From: Nocardia ignorata NBRC 108230
GTDB taxonomy: Bacteria > Actinomycetota > Actinomycetes > Mycobacteriales > Mycobacteriaceae
Reading direction: 5' to 3'
DNA: 64,000 nucleotides
NCBI RefSeq assembly: GCF_001612905.1
Contig: NZ_BDBI01000025.1
Span: 124,001 to 188,000, forward strand
Shown: positions 1-10,200 of the stretch, piece by piece
Layout of the letters: the number at the start of each line of letters is the position of its first letter
How positions within the stretch are numbered: the first letter of the stretch is position 1
Notes under the pieces: generated by a model
Told to the model about the DNA's origin: nothing
Databases searched by the model: none
Seen by the model: the letters and a program-made list of their open reading frames with translations, nothing else
Translations under genes and position numbers: made by a program

Positions 1-1482
1 GCACGAACGGAAGTCACCGCTGTGCCTGGCATGGCAGCGAGTAGGCAGGACAGCGCACCGGGAGCAGCCGGTGGTGCGACGCACACGACGACCAGCGGTG
101 CGGAAGCGGACTCGCCGGTCACCGACGCTGACGGAGAAAGTGCCGCCAGTTCAGCGGTGGAAGCTGCCGAGCCGGCGGCCCCGCGCGCAGAGACCGCCTG
201 GGGAGATGGAGCGGCGGCGAGCGCGCGGCCGACGTCGACCGGAAGTGGAATCCCAGCAGTCGGCAGCGCGGAAGTCGGGAACGCACGCACGCACGTCGAT
301 ATGCCTGACGGTTCAGCGGTTTCGGGTGAAGGGGAACACAACGCCGATGCCGAATCGGACACCGATGGCGGCGCTGAAGAACTGCCCGTTCGGAGCGATT
401 CCGTTGCGCCGGATCTGAAAGATCAGTCGGATCACGGTGTTTCCCCTGCCGGCGACCCCGTAACAGGTGCCGCGGCGGTGGACCGGCCGTTTGCGCTCGG
501 CAGCGTGCCGGGGTCGGACGGTGGTGAGAACGTGGCGTCGCCCCCGGCTGCTGGGGAGGCGGCGCAGGGCGGAAAAGGCTCCGACGTCCCGGATTTCGGT
601 GCGCACCGGGATGGTTCGGGTGGCGGTGAGCGCGGGCCCGATGTCGGGGCGGTGCCTTCGCAGGTCGCGGCGACACCGGTCGCGTCCGCGGGGACGCCGA
701 TGCAACCGCCGGGGGGAGGGCCGGGAATGGGTGGTCCTGGGCGGCCTCCGCAAGGACGGCATCCTTGGCCGGTTCCCTATCGTCGGCAGTCGGCGGTGTC
801 TCGGCCGGTGTCGGGGTTGCAGCGGCTCGGGTGGGTGGTGCTCGCGGCGCTGGTTGTCGTGTTGGTGACGATGGTTCTGGCGCTGGTCGTGGTGGTTCTG
901 CCGGATGGGGACGACGACGAGGGAGCCATCGGAGGGGTGGTGACGGGGCCGTCGAGTGCCGTGGCCGAGGCGACCGATTCGTTCCTGGCGAGCAGGCGGG
1001 TGTTCCCGACGCTGGTTCCGCAGGGCACCGGGATCGAGGGGCAGGGGTATCGCGGGGCGAATTGTGTCGGGGTTCGGCAGGTGAGCGAATTGGAGTGGAA
1101 AGAGCCTGCGCTGCAGTGGAACCCGATCACCGCGGGATGGCAGTGTGAGCGGGTGGACAACGGGCTCGGTGCGGTGAGCTATCTCGTCCTCGAATACGCG
1201 AACTCCGCGCAGGCCCGCTCCGCCATGGACGCATTCCCCGCCGCCGTCCGCTTCGGGGCGGAGAAGGACGGTGTGCCGGTGACGGTGCGGCGCTGGGTGG
1301 TGCCCGATCCGGCCACCAGTCGCGTCCAGACCGCGCACCAGGTGATCGGCTTCCCCGGCGACCCGGACCGCGACAACTATCTCGTCGTGGTGAGCCGCCG
1401 GGGCAGCAGCGGGACCGGCGGCGCACCGCGGCCCTCCGCCCAGGACGAGGTGATCGCCTGGTGGGCGGAGGTGCCGCTGTGA
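1..1482 (+). CDS. Membrane-anchored protein with long disordered N-terminus (5' end may lie outside the window)
   Basis: The frame is open to the left edge, so the true start may lie upstream; the first in-window start is GTG at 22. About 265 residues of Ala/Gly/Pro/Ser/Asp-rich low-complexity sequence precede one strongly hydrophobic segment (about residues 270-294 counted from the GTG), followed by an acidic stretch (DGDDDE) and a compact C-terminal domain of about 180 residues with two cysteines (NCVGV and WQCER). This is the layout of a single-pass protein with a disordered cytoplasmic tail and an extracytoplasmic sensor or binding domain, seen in many mycobacterial and nocardial hypothetical proteins. 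I do not recognise the outer domain and assign no function. It runs tail to tail with the ABC permease gene, only two bases apart. Confidence 0.75.
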   Translation, partial: ARTEVTAVPGMAASRQDSAPGAAGGATHTTTSGAEADSPVTDADGESAASSAVEAAEPAAPRAETAWGDGAAASARPTSTGSGIPAVGSAEVGNARTHVDMPDGSAVSGEGEHNADAESDTDGGAEELPVRSDSVAPDLKDQSDHGVSPAGDPVTGAAAVDRPFALGSVPGSDGGENVASPPAAGEAAQGGKGSDVPDFGAHRDGSGGGERGPDVGAVPSQVAATPVASAGTPMQPPGGGPGMGGPGRPPQGRHPWPVPYRRQSAVSRPVSGLQRLGWVVLAALVVVLVTMVLALVVVVLPDGDDDEGAIGGVVTGPSSAVAEATDSFLASRRVFPTLVPQGTGIEGQGYRGANCVGVRQVSELEWKEPALQWNPITAGWQCERVDNGLGAVSYLVLEYANSAQARSAMDAFPAAVRFGAEKDGVPVTVRRWVVPDPATSRVQTAHQVIGFPGDPDRDNYLVVVSRRGSSGTGGAPRPSAQDEVIAWWAEVPL

Positions 1483-1484
1483 CC

Positions 1485-3974
1485 TCAGTCGACGGCCAGC
1501 GCCGCGACGATCGGCATGCGTGACGCGCGCACCGCGGGCGGGATGGAGCCGAGTAGCGCCAGCCCCAGCGCGACGATGCCGTAGACGACGAGCAGCGGGC
1601 TCGGCGCGTAGGCGATGTCGATGGTCATGGCGTGCCCGATCGCGACGGTGCCCAGGTACTGGACCGCCGCACCGGTGACCATGCCGATCGCCGCACCGAC
1701 GATCCCGATCCCCGCCGCCTCGGCGAGGACCGAGCGCAGCAGGAACTTGCGATTGGTTCCCATGGCGCGCAGCACGCCGAGTTCGCGGCGCCGCTCTAGC
1801 ACCGACAGCATCAGCGTGTTCAACAGCGCCACCGTGGCCACCAGCACCACGATCCACAGGATCATGGTGCTCATCGCCGCACCCTGCTCCACACTGGACG
1901 AGACCGCCGCGACCTGGGCGGCACCGGTGTCGACATGGATCTGCTCGGGCACCACCGCCCGTACCGCTGCCTGCACCGCCGCCGAGTCCGCACCCGGTTC
2001 GAAGTGCACCGCCAGCACGGTCTCGCCAGGCCGCTGATACCACTCCCGCATCTGATCCAGGCTCATCATCACCACACCCGAGACAGCGGTGAAGTACGGA
2101 ATCACCTGCAGCACAGTGGCTGTGTGTTCACCCGACGGGGTGGGCATGGTGATCCGATCGCCGACCTCGAGATCGAGCGAACGGGCCACGTCACGGGTGA
2201 CGACCACACCTTCCCCACGGGCCATCCGGTCGATCACGGCCGGGTCGACAGCGCCGAGCCTGCTGTCCTCGACCCTGGGCGGGTACCCCTGCAACATCAC
2301 CCGCCCACTGCCGACGGTCGCGAACGCCATCTGGCCCGGGCTCACATACTCGACCCCCGGCACGGCGGTGACCTTGTCCGACAGATCCGCGGGGAGGACG
2401 GGTCCGGTGGGGAACTCCTCCGCCGGGCTCGGACTCACATACAGGTCGGCCTCGCCGAGACTCTGGAACGAGGCGGTCGCCGAATCGACCATGTTCCGTG
2501 ACGCGCCACCCAGTGCGACCACTGCCGCCACCCCGATCGTCACCGTCATCGCCGTGGCCCACACGCGCCGCGGCGCGCGTTCCAACGTGGTTGCCCCGAG
2601 CGCACCCGGCGCACCGAACCAGCGGGCGATCGACCCGGCCGCCCGCACGATCGGCCCGGTCGCGGCGAAGCACAACACCACCGTCGCGGTGAACGACACA
2701 GTGATAGCCGCCAGCGAGAGCCGGCCGAGATCGATGTAGGCCAGCGCGATGGCCGCGCCGACGAGGGCGAGACCGCCGATCAGCGCGACCCACCGCAGCC
2801 CGCGCCCCGCGGCGGCGACATCGCCCGCCTCGACGGGGGCGAGCGCCTCGACCGGCGCGACCCGGTACACCTGCCGCGCCGCGATGGCCGCCGCCAGGAC
2901 GGTGGCCACCACGCACGCGGTGATCGCGACGGGCACCGCGTAATTCGGGACCATGAACTCGGTCCGCGCCTCTACCGACTGCACCATCGCGGCGGGAAGT
3001 TGCCCGATCGAGAACCGCCCCATCACCGCACCGATCGCGGACCCGATCGCGCCGCCGACGAGCCCGAGCAGGGCCGCCTCCACGAGCAGGTCGCGCACCA
3101 TCGGCCCACGCTGGCCACCGATCGCCCGCAGCAGCGACAACATCGGTCTGCGTTGTGCGACAGCCATACTCATGGCGTTGTAGATCAGGAACGCCGCCAC
3201 GATCAGCGCCGCCGCCGAGGACATCAACGTCGAGTACCGCATGATCTGGATGGCGCCACCGGCCTGCGCGGTCCGCAGACTGGGTTCGGCGACCACCGCC
3301 CGCCCGTCGACCGCCGCGGTGAGGGCCGCGCGCAGTTCGTCGACATCGGTGCCGGGCTTCGCCATGATCTGCACCGAATCGAGCCTGCCCACCCGGTCGG
3401 TGAGGAACTGGGCCAGTGGCAACGGCGCGGCGACGATGTGGCCGCCGTTGAGACGATCGGTGGCCGCCTCGTCGAGCACAGCGGCGACCGTCGCGGTGCC
3501 GCCGCCGATCGGGATCGAGTCACCCTCGCGGTAACCCGTCGCCGCACCCACCAGCACGCCGCGCGGCGTGCTGACCAGCTTGGCCGTGTACTGCGACATG
3601 GGTCCGGTCAGATCGCTGCCGAGCGCGCTGATGTTCTGGTCGGCGCCGATCAGCAGAGCCCGGTCGGGGCCCGCGCCGAGCGTGCTGCGCAGCATGGGAG
3701 CCGCCGTCGCCACACCGGGCGTGGCCGAAATGGCAGGCAGCAGCGCCTGTTCGAATCCCGCGTCGGTGATCCCGGTGATTTCGAGGACCGCGTTACCCGC
3801 CAGCCCCTTGGTGAGCCGGTCGACCGACCCGGTCACCGAACCGGAGATGCTCAGCACCGCGACCAGCAGCGCGGCCGACACCGCCATCACCGCGGTCGAC
3901 ATGATGGTGCGGCCCGGGTGCCGGACGAGGTCACCGAGATTGAACAGCCGCAATCGGTCCAGTGCCGCGATCAT
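1485..3974 (-). CDS. ABC transporter permease, double FtsX/MacB type
   Basis: An 829-residue permease with an N-terminal membrane segment, a large extracytoplasmic MacB-like domain, a first FtsX block of three hydrophobic segments (about residues 255-370), a second cluster beginning near residue 395, a second extracytoplasmic domain, and a final FtsX block ending in IPPAVRASRMP. Two fused FtsX halves give the roughly 800-residue form common in actinobacteria. It overlaps the ATPase gene by four bases (ATGA, 3971-3974), so the two are translationally coupled and form one exporter. Families of this kind move lipids, lipoproteins or peptides out of the membrane or act mechanically on cell-wall enzymes; nothing here identifies the substrate. 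Confidence 0.9.
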   Translation of the reverse strand: MIAALDRLRLFNLGDLVRHPGRTIMSTAVMAVSAALLVAVLSISGSVTGSVDRLTKGLAGNAVLEITGITDAGFEQALLPAISATPGVATAAPMLRSTLGAGPDRALLIGADQNISALGSDLTGPMSQYTAKLVSTPRGVLVGAATGYREGDSIPIGGGTATVAAVLDEAATDRLNGGHIVAAPLPLAQFLTDRVGRLDSVQIMAKPGTDVDELRAALTAAVDGRAVVAEPSLRTAQAGGAIQIMRYSTLMSSAAALIVAAFLIYNAMSMAVAQRRPMLSLLRAIGGQRGPMVRDLLVEAALLGLVGGAIGSAIGAVMGRFSIGQLPAAMVQSVEARTEFMVPNYAVPVAITACVVATVLAAAIAARQVYRVAPVEALAPVEAGDVAAAGRGLRWVALIGGLALVGAAIALAYIDLGRLSLAAITVSFTATVVLCFAATGPIVRAAGSIARWFGAPGALGATTLERAPRRVWATAMTVTIGVAAVVALGGASRNMVDSATASFQSLGEADLYVSPSPAEEFPTGPVLPADLSDKVTAVPGVEYVSPGQMAFATVGSGRVMLQGYPPRVEDSRLGAVDPAVIDRMARGEGVVVTRDVARSLDLEVGDRITMPTPSGEHTATVLQVIPYFTAVSGVVMMSLDQMREWYQRPGETVLAVHFEPGADSAAVQAAVRAVVPEQIHVDTGAAQVAAVSSSVEQGAAMSTMILWIVVLVATVALLNTLMLSVLERRRELGVLRAMGTNRKFLLRSVLAEAAGIGIVGAAIGMVTGAAVQYLGTVAIGHAMTIDIAYAPSPLLVVYGIVALGLALLGSIPPAVRASRMPIVAALAVD

Positions 3975-4693
3975 GCGCGCACCCGCGCGGGCACCTGGTC
4001 GTCGGCCCCGATCTGCCCGTCGCGCAACGTGATCACGCGATCGCAGTAGGCAACGGCACCCATGTCGTGGGTGACCATCACCACCGAATTGCCCTGCGCG
4101 GTGATGTCACCGAGCAGGCCCAGGATCGACTCACCGGTCTTGGAGTCCAGGTTGCCCGTCGGTTCGTCGGCCAGGATCAGTGGGGGGTCCATGATGAGTG
4201 CGCGCGCCACCGCCACCCGCTGCATCTGGCCGCCCGAGAGCTCGGCGGGTCGGTGCTGCGCGCGGTCACCGAGCCCGACGAGGTCGAGCAGTTCCAGCGC
4301 GCGCGGCTTGGCCTTGCGTAATCCGGTGCCGTCCAGCAGTTTCGGCACGGCCACGTTCTCCCAGGCCGACAGTGTGGGCAGCAGGTTGAAGAACTGGAAG
4401 ACGAAACCGACCTGCTCGAGCCGGAACGCGGCCTGCCGGTCTTCGTCGAGATCGCCGATCTCGGTGCCGCGGAAGCGAATCGAACCCTCGTCGGGCCGGT
4501 CGAGTGCGCCGAGCAGATGCAGCAGGGTGGACTTGCCCGAACCGGACGGACCGATGATCGAGGTGAACTGCCCGGTCTCGATGCGCAAGCTCACGTCGTC
4601 GAGTGCGCGTACCTGCTGGTCGCCTACGCGATACCGCTTGACGACGCCGGTCAATTCCAGCATCGGAGGTTGCGGTGTGCCGTTATCGGTCAT
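3971..4693 (-). CDS. ABC transporter ATP-binding protein (MacB/LolD type)
   Basis: A 240-residue ATPase carrying every motif of the family: Walker A (GPSGSGKST, about residues 48-56), Q-loop (FVFQFFNLLP), signature (LSGGQMQR), Walker B with catalytic Glu (LILADEP) and H-loop (VTHD). I chose the ATG at 4693 because a GGGGGA ribosome-binding site lies just upstream and because the family domain begins about 10 residues in; a longer frame to 4792 adds an unconserved, basic N-terminus. It powers the adjacent FtsX-type permease, with which it overlaps by four bases. Confidence 0.93.
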   Translation of the reverse strand: MTDNGTPQPPMLELTGVVKRYRVGDQQVRALDDVSLRIETGQFTSIIGPSGSGKSTLLHLLGALDRPDEGSIRFRGTEIGDLDEDRQAAFRLEQVGFVFQFFNLLPTLSAWENVAVPKLLDGTGLRKAKPRALELLDLVGLGDRAQHRPAELSGGQMQRVAVARALIMDPPLILADEPTGNLDSKTGESILGLLGDITAQGNSVVMVTHDMGAVAYCDRVITLRDGQIGADDQVPARVRA

Positions 4694-4727
4694 GTGTTGT
4701 CCCCCAAGAGTATTCGGGTGGCGGGTC

Positions 4728-5051
4728 TCAGCGCGCCAGGGCGCGGTCGCGGGTAGTCTGCCCGATCGCGGTGTGCGCGTCGAGAAGGGCACGCAGCGCG
4801 GGCTGTTCGGCCGCGAGCTCGAGATAGGCCTCGACCAGGGTTTTGCCGTCGAATTCGGCCTGCTCGACTTTGACGCGCAGATGGTTGTCCCAGCGGTTGG
4901 CCAGCGCCCGGAGCAGGCCGTCGACGCCGCCGAAGAGACGGTCCAGATCCGGCAGACCGGCGAAGAGACCCGGGTCGTTCGGGTCGACCTGCGCCCTGGC
5001 GAGAACGGTGTGCACGATGTCGGTGCGTTGATGCAGCTCGGTCCAGGTCAT
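4728..5051 (-). CDS. Conserved hypothetical protein, 107 aa
   Basis: A small, soluble, acidic and probably all-helical protein (begins MTWTELHQRTD) with no cysteine, signal peptide or membrane segment. The ATG at 5051 is preceded by a good ribosome-binding site (GGAAGGTGA). It lies upstream of the ABC exporter on the same strand, with 34 bases between, and diverges from the two-component system, so it may be the first gene of a regulated exporter operon. I do not recognise the family. Confidence 0.7.
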   Translation of the reverse strand: MTWTELHQRTDIVHTVLARAQVDPNDPGLFAGLPDLDRLFGGVDGLLRALANRWDNHLRVKVEQAEFDGKTLVEAYLELAAEQPALRALLDAHTAIGQTTRDRALAR

Positions 5052-5133
5052 GAACTTCACCTTCCGTGAGCGGGTGCAGCCAACGCTACGGAGCGTGACG
5101 CGGCGATTCGTCGTGCCGCAGACGCGACTTCTT

Positions 5134-5151
5134 CTCCTACCCAGGTAGGAG
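5134..5151. promoter_or_regulatory. Perfect 18-bp palindrome, candidate response-regulator operator
   Basis: CTCCTACC-CA-GGTAGGAG is an 8+2+8 perfect inverted repeat in the 156-base gap between the divergent small gene (start 5051) and the histidine kinase gene (start 5208). NarL-type regulators bind short inverted repeats, and operators of such systems often sit between the regulator genes and an exporter operon. Binding by the regulator at 6503-7192 is inference. Confidence 0.5.
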
Positions 5152-5195
5152 ACGCGGACCGTTCCCGGGACGATGTCGCGGGCTGCCCAGGCGGC

Positions 5196-5201
5196 TAGCC
5201 T
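5196..5201 (+). promoter_or_regulatory. -10 box TAGCCT for a leaderless histidine kinase mRNA
   Basis: TAGCCT ends six bases before the ATG at 5208, the spacing expected when the transcript begins at the start codon. No convincing -35 is visible. Confidence 0.45.
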
Positions 5202-5207
5202 GACAGG

Positions 5208-6506
5208 ATGGAGGTGATCGACACCGTTGCGGCACGGCGGCCGAGGCCGACGGCCCGGTTGCGCGCGGTGGCGCACCGGTTCACCGAGTCCGTGCGGACG
5301 CGGCTCGCCTCGCTGCCCTATGACTATCCGCCCGCCCTGATCGTGTCGGCCGACGTGGCATTGCTCGCGGTCACCGGCGCCGCGATCATCCAGCGCCACG
5401 AGTACTTCCCGACCGTGCTGCCGCTGCTCGCCATGTTCGCGGCATTCCTGCCGGTGCCGCTGTACGCGCTGTTCGACATCAAGCCCTATCCCGTCCTGCT
5501 GAAGGCCAGCGGGCTGCTGGCCTGTGCGCTGTTCCTGCTGCAACCCGTCCCCGCCGACTTCGCCCCCTTCGTCCTCGTCGTCGTCGCGGGCGAGGTGGCC
5601 GCGGTGACGACCCGGGGCATGACGCTTGGTTTCACCCTGCTCGCGATCGCCGAACTGATCGCCTTCGACCTGGCCGGACATCTGGAGTGGGGTGGCGAAC
5701 GGCTGGAAGGTCTGCCGATGTACGTGCTCGGCATCGTGCTCGGCACCTTCGTCGGGATGATGCTGCAGTACCAGCGCCGGTTCCTGTATCAGGAACGCGA
5801 GAACCAGGCCATCCGAGCCGGTCAGGCCGCCGACGAGGAACGACGCCGAATCGCGCGCGAAGTACACGACGTGATCGCGCACTCGCTCTCGATCACCCTG
5901 CTGCACCTCACCGCCGCGCGCCGCGCACTGCAAACCGACGAGGACGTCACCGAGGCGGTGGAGGCGCTCGTCGACGCGGAACGCCTCGGCCGCCAGGCCA
6001 TGGCCGACATCCGTCGCACCGTCGGCATGCTCGACACCAGCCCCGCCCAGCCGAAGCCGGAACCCGGCGCCGCCGATATCGACGAACTGGTCGGTGACTT
6101 CCGGCGCGCGGGACTCACCGTCGATTACCAGCGCACCGGCGAACTGTCGGTCGTCACCGGCGCGGTCGGCCACGCGCTGTACCGCATCGGACAGGAATCG
6201 CTGGCCAATGTCGCCAAACACGCACCGGGTGCCGCGGCGACGGTGCGGCTCGACGTGACACCGGAACTCGCCGCCCTCGAGGTGCGCAACGCTCTGCCTC
6301 TCGGACCGCCACCACGCCTCGGCACCGGAATGGGCTTGCGCGGCATGCGCAAACGCACCGAACTGCTCGGCGGAACCATCAGGGCCGGAATCGACGACGA
6401 CGGCTGGACCGTGCATGCCCAGTTTCCGCTGAAATCGGGCTCCTGCGGAACACTGTCCACCATGCTGCCCGGCTTGCTCCGGCCGAAAACCCAGGAGGAC
6501 CAGTGA
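5208..6506 (+). CDS. Sensor histidine kinase, NarL/DesK type
   Basis: A 432-residue membrane kinase. About five or six hydrophobic segments lie between residues 40 and 190, followed by a HisKA_3 dimerisation box (EERRRIAREVHDVIAH, phospho-accepting His near residue 221) and a HATPase_c domain (GTGMGLRGMRKR as the G-box). There is almost no extracytoplasmic loop, so the stimulus is probably sensed within the membrane, as in DesK/LiaS-like kinases that detect envelope stress. It phosphorylates the response regulator encoded next, whose gene overlaps by four bases (GTGA). The likely output is the ABC exporter on the other side of the shared promoter region. Confidence 0.92.
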   Translation: MEVIDTVAARRPRPTARLRAVAHRFTESVRTRLASLPYDYPPALIVSADVALLAVTGAAIIQRHEYFPTVLPLLAMFAAFLPVPLYALFDIKPYPVLLKASGLLACALFLLQPVPADFAPFVLVVVAGEVAAVTTRGMTLGFTLLAIAELIAFDLAGHLEWGGERLEGLPMYVLGIVLGTFVGMMLQYQRRFLYQERENQAIRAGQAADEERRRIAREVHDVIAHSLSITLLHLTAARRALQTDEDVTEAVEALVDAERLGRQAMADIRRTVGMLDTSPAQPKPEPGAADIDELVGDFRRAGLTVDYQRTGELSVVTGAVGHALYRIGQESLANVAKHAPGAAATVRLDVTPELAALEVRNALPLGPPPRLGTGMGLRGMRKRTELLGGTIRAGIDDDGWTVHAQFPLKSGSCGTLSTMLPGLLRPKTQEDQ

Positions 6507-7192
6507 CGGCCGCCGCGCCGATCGACAACCCCGTCTCCGTGCTCGTCGTCGACGACCAGGAACTTGTGCGCGGCGGACTGCGCCGTATCCTGCGCCGTCG
6601 CGACGGGTTCGTCGTCAGCGAATGCGCCGACGGTGACGAGGTGGCGGCCGCCGTCGCCGCCGAACGGCCCGACGTGGTGCTGATGGATCTGCGCATGAAA
6701 CGGGTCGGCGGCATCGATGCGACCCGTTTGCTGCGCGCGCGATCCGACGCGCCACCGGTCCTCGTCCTCACCACCTTCGACGACGACCAACTGCTGTCGG
6801 GCGCCCTGCGCGCGGGCGCGGCGGGTTTCCTCCTCAAGGATTCGCCAGCCGAGGACCTCATCCGCGCCGTCCGTACCGTCGCGGCGGGCGGCGCCTGGCT
6901 CGATCCGTCGGTAACCGGGCGGGTGCTCACCGCCTACCGAACCGTGAAACACACCGGTACCCGCACCGACCGCCGCCTGGGCGACCTCACCGCCCGCGAG
7001 TACGAGGTGCTCGAACTGATCGGACGCGGCCGGGTCAACGGCGAGATCGCCACCGAACTGGGCATCTCGGAAGTAACTGTGAAAAGCCATGTCGGACACA
7101 TATTCGGCAAGCTCGACCTGCGCGATCGCGCCGCCGCCATCGTGTTCGCGTTTGACCACGGCATAGTGACACCGGGAGAATCGTCGTTCTGA
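6503..7192 (+). CDS. Response regulator, NarL/LuxR family
   Basis: A 229-residue two-domain regulator. The receiver domain has the acidic pocket (VVDDQE, residues 15-20), the phosphorylation site Asp62 (VLMDLRM) and the conserved Thr and Lys (LTTFDD; LLKDSPAEDL). The C-terminal LuxR-type helix-turn-helix carries LTAREYEVLELIGRG and NGEIATELGISEVTVKSH. The GTG start lies inside the kinase stop codon region (GTGA), giving translational coupling. It probably controls the divergent small gene/exporter unit and its own operon through the palindrome at 5134-5151. Confidence 0.93.
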   Translation: MTAAAPIDNPVSVLVVDDQELVRGGLRRILRRRDGFVVSECADGDEVAAAVAAERPDVVLMDLRMKRVGGIDATRLLRARSDAPPVLVLTTFDDDQLLSGALRAGAAGFLLKDSPAEDLIRAVRTVAAGGAWLDPSVTGRVLTAYRTVKHTGTRTDRRLGDLTAREYEVLELIGRGRVNGEIATELGISEVTVKSHVGHIFGKLDLRDRAAAIVFAFDHGIVTPGESSF

Positions 7193-7235
7193 GACGCGGG
7201 TCCCACGGCCCGCAAGACGTGGGAGGCGGACACCG

Positions 7236-10200
7236 GTGCAGGCACCTGGGTCACGGACGGGGAGCAGATTCGGCCCGTACGAGTTGCGGTCGATGCTGGG
7301 CAAAGGCGGCATGGGGGAGGTCTACGAGGCCTACGACACCGGCAAGGACCGGGTAGTCGCCCTGAAGTTGCTGGCCGCCGAACTCGCCCAGGACCCCGCC
7401 TACCAGGTCCGGTTCCGGCGCGAATCCCAGGCCGCCGCGAAACTGGCCGAACCGCACGTCATCCCGATCCACGACTGGGGCGTCATCGACGGGGTGCTGT
7501 TCATCGACATGCGGCTGGTGCCCGGCACCGACCTGCGGAGCGTGCTGCGCGCCGGGGGGCCGCTGCACCCGGAACGCGCGGTCGCCGTCGTCGAACAGAT
7601 CGCCGCCGCCCTCGACGCCGCGCACGCGGGCGGGCTCGTGCACCGCGACGTGAAACCGGCCAACATCCTCGTCACCCCCGCCGACTTCGCTTACCTCGCC
7701 GACTTCGGCATCGCCCACACCGAAGGCGACAGCGCGCTCACCCAGGCCGGCATGGCCATGGGCTCCTACATCTACATGGCGCCCGAACGGTTCGACGCCG
7801 CCCCCATCTCGCACCGCGCCGACATCTACTCGCTGGCCTGTGTGCTGCACGAATGCCTCACCGGTGCATCCCCTTTCCCCAGTGCCAGCATGAGCGTGCT
7901 CATCCGCTCCCACCTGACCGAGGAACCGCCGCGGCCGAGCACCGTGATCGCCGGATTGCCCGCCGCATTCGACGACGTGATCGCAGTCGGCATGGCGAAG
8001 GATCCCGCCGAGCGGTACCCGAGCGCCGGTGCGCTGGCGCTGGCCGCCAGGCATGCCTTGGCCAGCGCACCCGGATCGGCCCCGATCGTCGGCCGTGGGC
8101 CGGTCAATGCACCCGGTCACGGGGTGCCCGCGGCGGCCGGATTCGGTAATGCCGCAGGCGGAATCATCGGTGGTGCGGCTGCGGCCGCGCACGGAACCGG
8201 GGCGCGGGGCACCGATGCCGCCGCAAGACCAGGCACGGGCCGTGGCTCGAACGTGCCGCGCGAGCGGGACGACGAGGCGCAGGAGCAGCCCAAGCCGACG
8301 CCGACGGGGGAGTTCCGGGTGGTCGGCGCGGTGACCGCGACCGGCGGCATCGAGACCTCCCGCAGCCAGACCTCCGCGACCGGCGCCCAGCCGACGCTCA
8401 TCATCCGCCCGCCCGAGGCACGCACCGACACCGCGGGCTTCCACCGCGTTCCGGTCGAGGGCAGCGGCGAGGTGTCCATCCCCGCCGTCATCCAGCCCAC
8501 CGGCCCCACCGAAATCCACCCAGCCGACACCTATTTCGCGCCTCTCCCGGCCGACGACGCCACCCCCGAACCGGTCGTCCCCGCACCACCTCCCACCTAC
8601 ACCCCCGACCAGGGCCTCCCACGGATGCGCCCGTTCCCCGACGCCCACCTCTACGGCGACAACCAAGCAGGCGAAACCTCCTCGCCAGTCCCGCAACCCA
8701 GCGCCCCGCACCCCGGCGGCCTCGCGTACGGCGTCGGTCGGCCGGGCGAGACTTCCTCGCCTGTCCCGCAACCCGGCGCCGCGAGGGGCTCTCATCCCGG
8801 TGGTCCCGCGTATGGCGGTGGTCTGCCAGGCGAAACTTCCTCGCCTGTCCCGCAACCCGGCGGCTCGCACCCCGGCGGTCCGGCATACGGCGGCGGTCGT
8901 CCCGGCGAAACCTCCTCGCCCGTGCCGCAATTCGGTGGTCCCGCCGACGCCCAGCGTGGCCCGCTGGTGCCGCCACGCAGTGCCCCGACCCAGCGCTACT
9001 CCGGAGAGTACCCGGCGCCGGGTGGGCAGCCGCCCGCTGATTTCGGTTCCCGTCAGAACCCGGGTGACCGTCCGGCTCCACCCGCCCGGCTGGTCTCCCC
9101 GCCGGTCCCCGGTGGCACCGGACCGAACCCGCTGCCCGGCACCGACCTGCCCGCGCGCAGCCTCGGATTCGGCTCTCCCGCAGAACCTTTCGGTGCCGAG
9201 AACGGTCCGGAACCACGTCCGGGTCAGCCGTTCGGGCCGCGACCGGGCGCGAACACGCCCGCGCCCGCGACTCAGAAGTTCGACGCGGATCGATTCGGCC
9301 CTGCTGCCGGGCAATTCGACGACGAGCGATTCCCGGGGCCTGGTCACGCACCGGATTCCCGGTCCGCTGGCGCAGCCAATCCGTTCGGTCCGTATGCGGC
9401 GGAGGCGAGTTCGGCGCACGGTGGTGATCGGTTCGGTCCGGACGGTGGTGACCGGTTCCCGGCCGACGAGGACTCGGCTTCGCGGCGTCCCGATGCCTTC
9501 GGTCCGCCGACCGAGCAGTACGACGCACGGTCCGCCGACGACCAGCGAAAAGATCGGCCCGATAACCGTCGAGACCCGGCCCAGCCGGGCAGCGGCAACC
9601 ACTTCGCCCCGCCCACCGAGGTGTTCGGTCCGGAGCATCGGCGGTCGGCGCCGACCGAGCACTACGGGCAGAACGATCAATTCAGCCCGCCCACCGAACA
9701 ATTCGACCCCGCGGACATCGGCGACCAGCGGTCCGCGCAGACCCGGCACTACCCGGACGCCCCACGCTCCGCGCCCACCGAGCACTACCCCGGTGGCCCG
9801 GAGGCGCGCCGCTCCGCTCCGACCGAGCACTACGGGTTCGACAGCCCGGACCCACAGCGCTCCCAGCCGACGGAGCATTACGGCTTCGACGACCCGGACC
9901 CACAGCGTTCCCAGCCCACCCACCAATACCGTGGTGGCGCAGCGCCGTTCGGTGCGCACAATGCTGTCGACCCGGCGAATCCGTACAACGATCAGGCCGC
10001 CTACTCCCAGTACGACGACCAGCAGGCCTACGGCGACCACGCCTACCGCGACAACGACAGCCCCTACGGTCCCGAACCGGCCTACGCCCCGGAACCCGCC
10101 TGGTCCCAACAGGACTCGAACCGCCGATCCATGCTGCTGCCGATCCTCGTCGGCGTGCTCGCCGTCATCGTCGTCGCCATCGGCGGGGCCATCGGCTGGC

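Noticed and set aside
313..2043. A 576-codon antisense frame
   Set aside because: It is Arg/His/Pro-rich without family motifs and overlaps two better-supported genes; a by-product of third-position G/C bias.
8670..9930. Regular repeats that might suggest a CRISPR array
   Set aside because: The repeats are in frame with the kinase, differ in their codons and have no unique spacers of CRISPR length.
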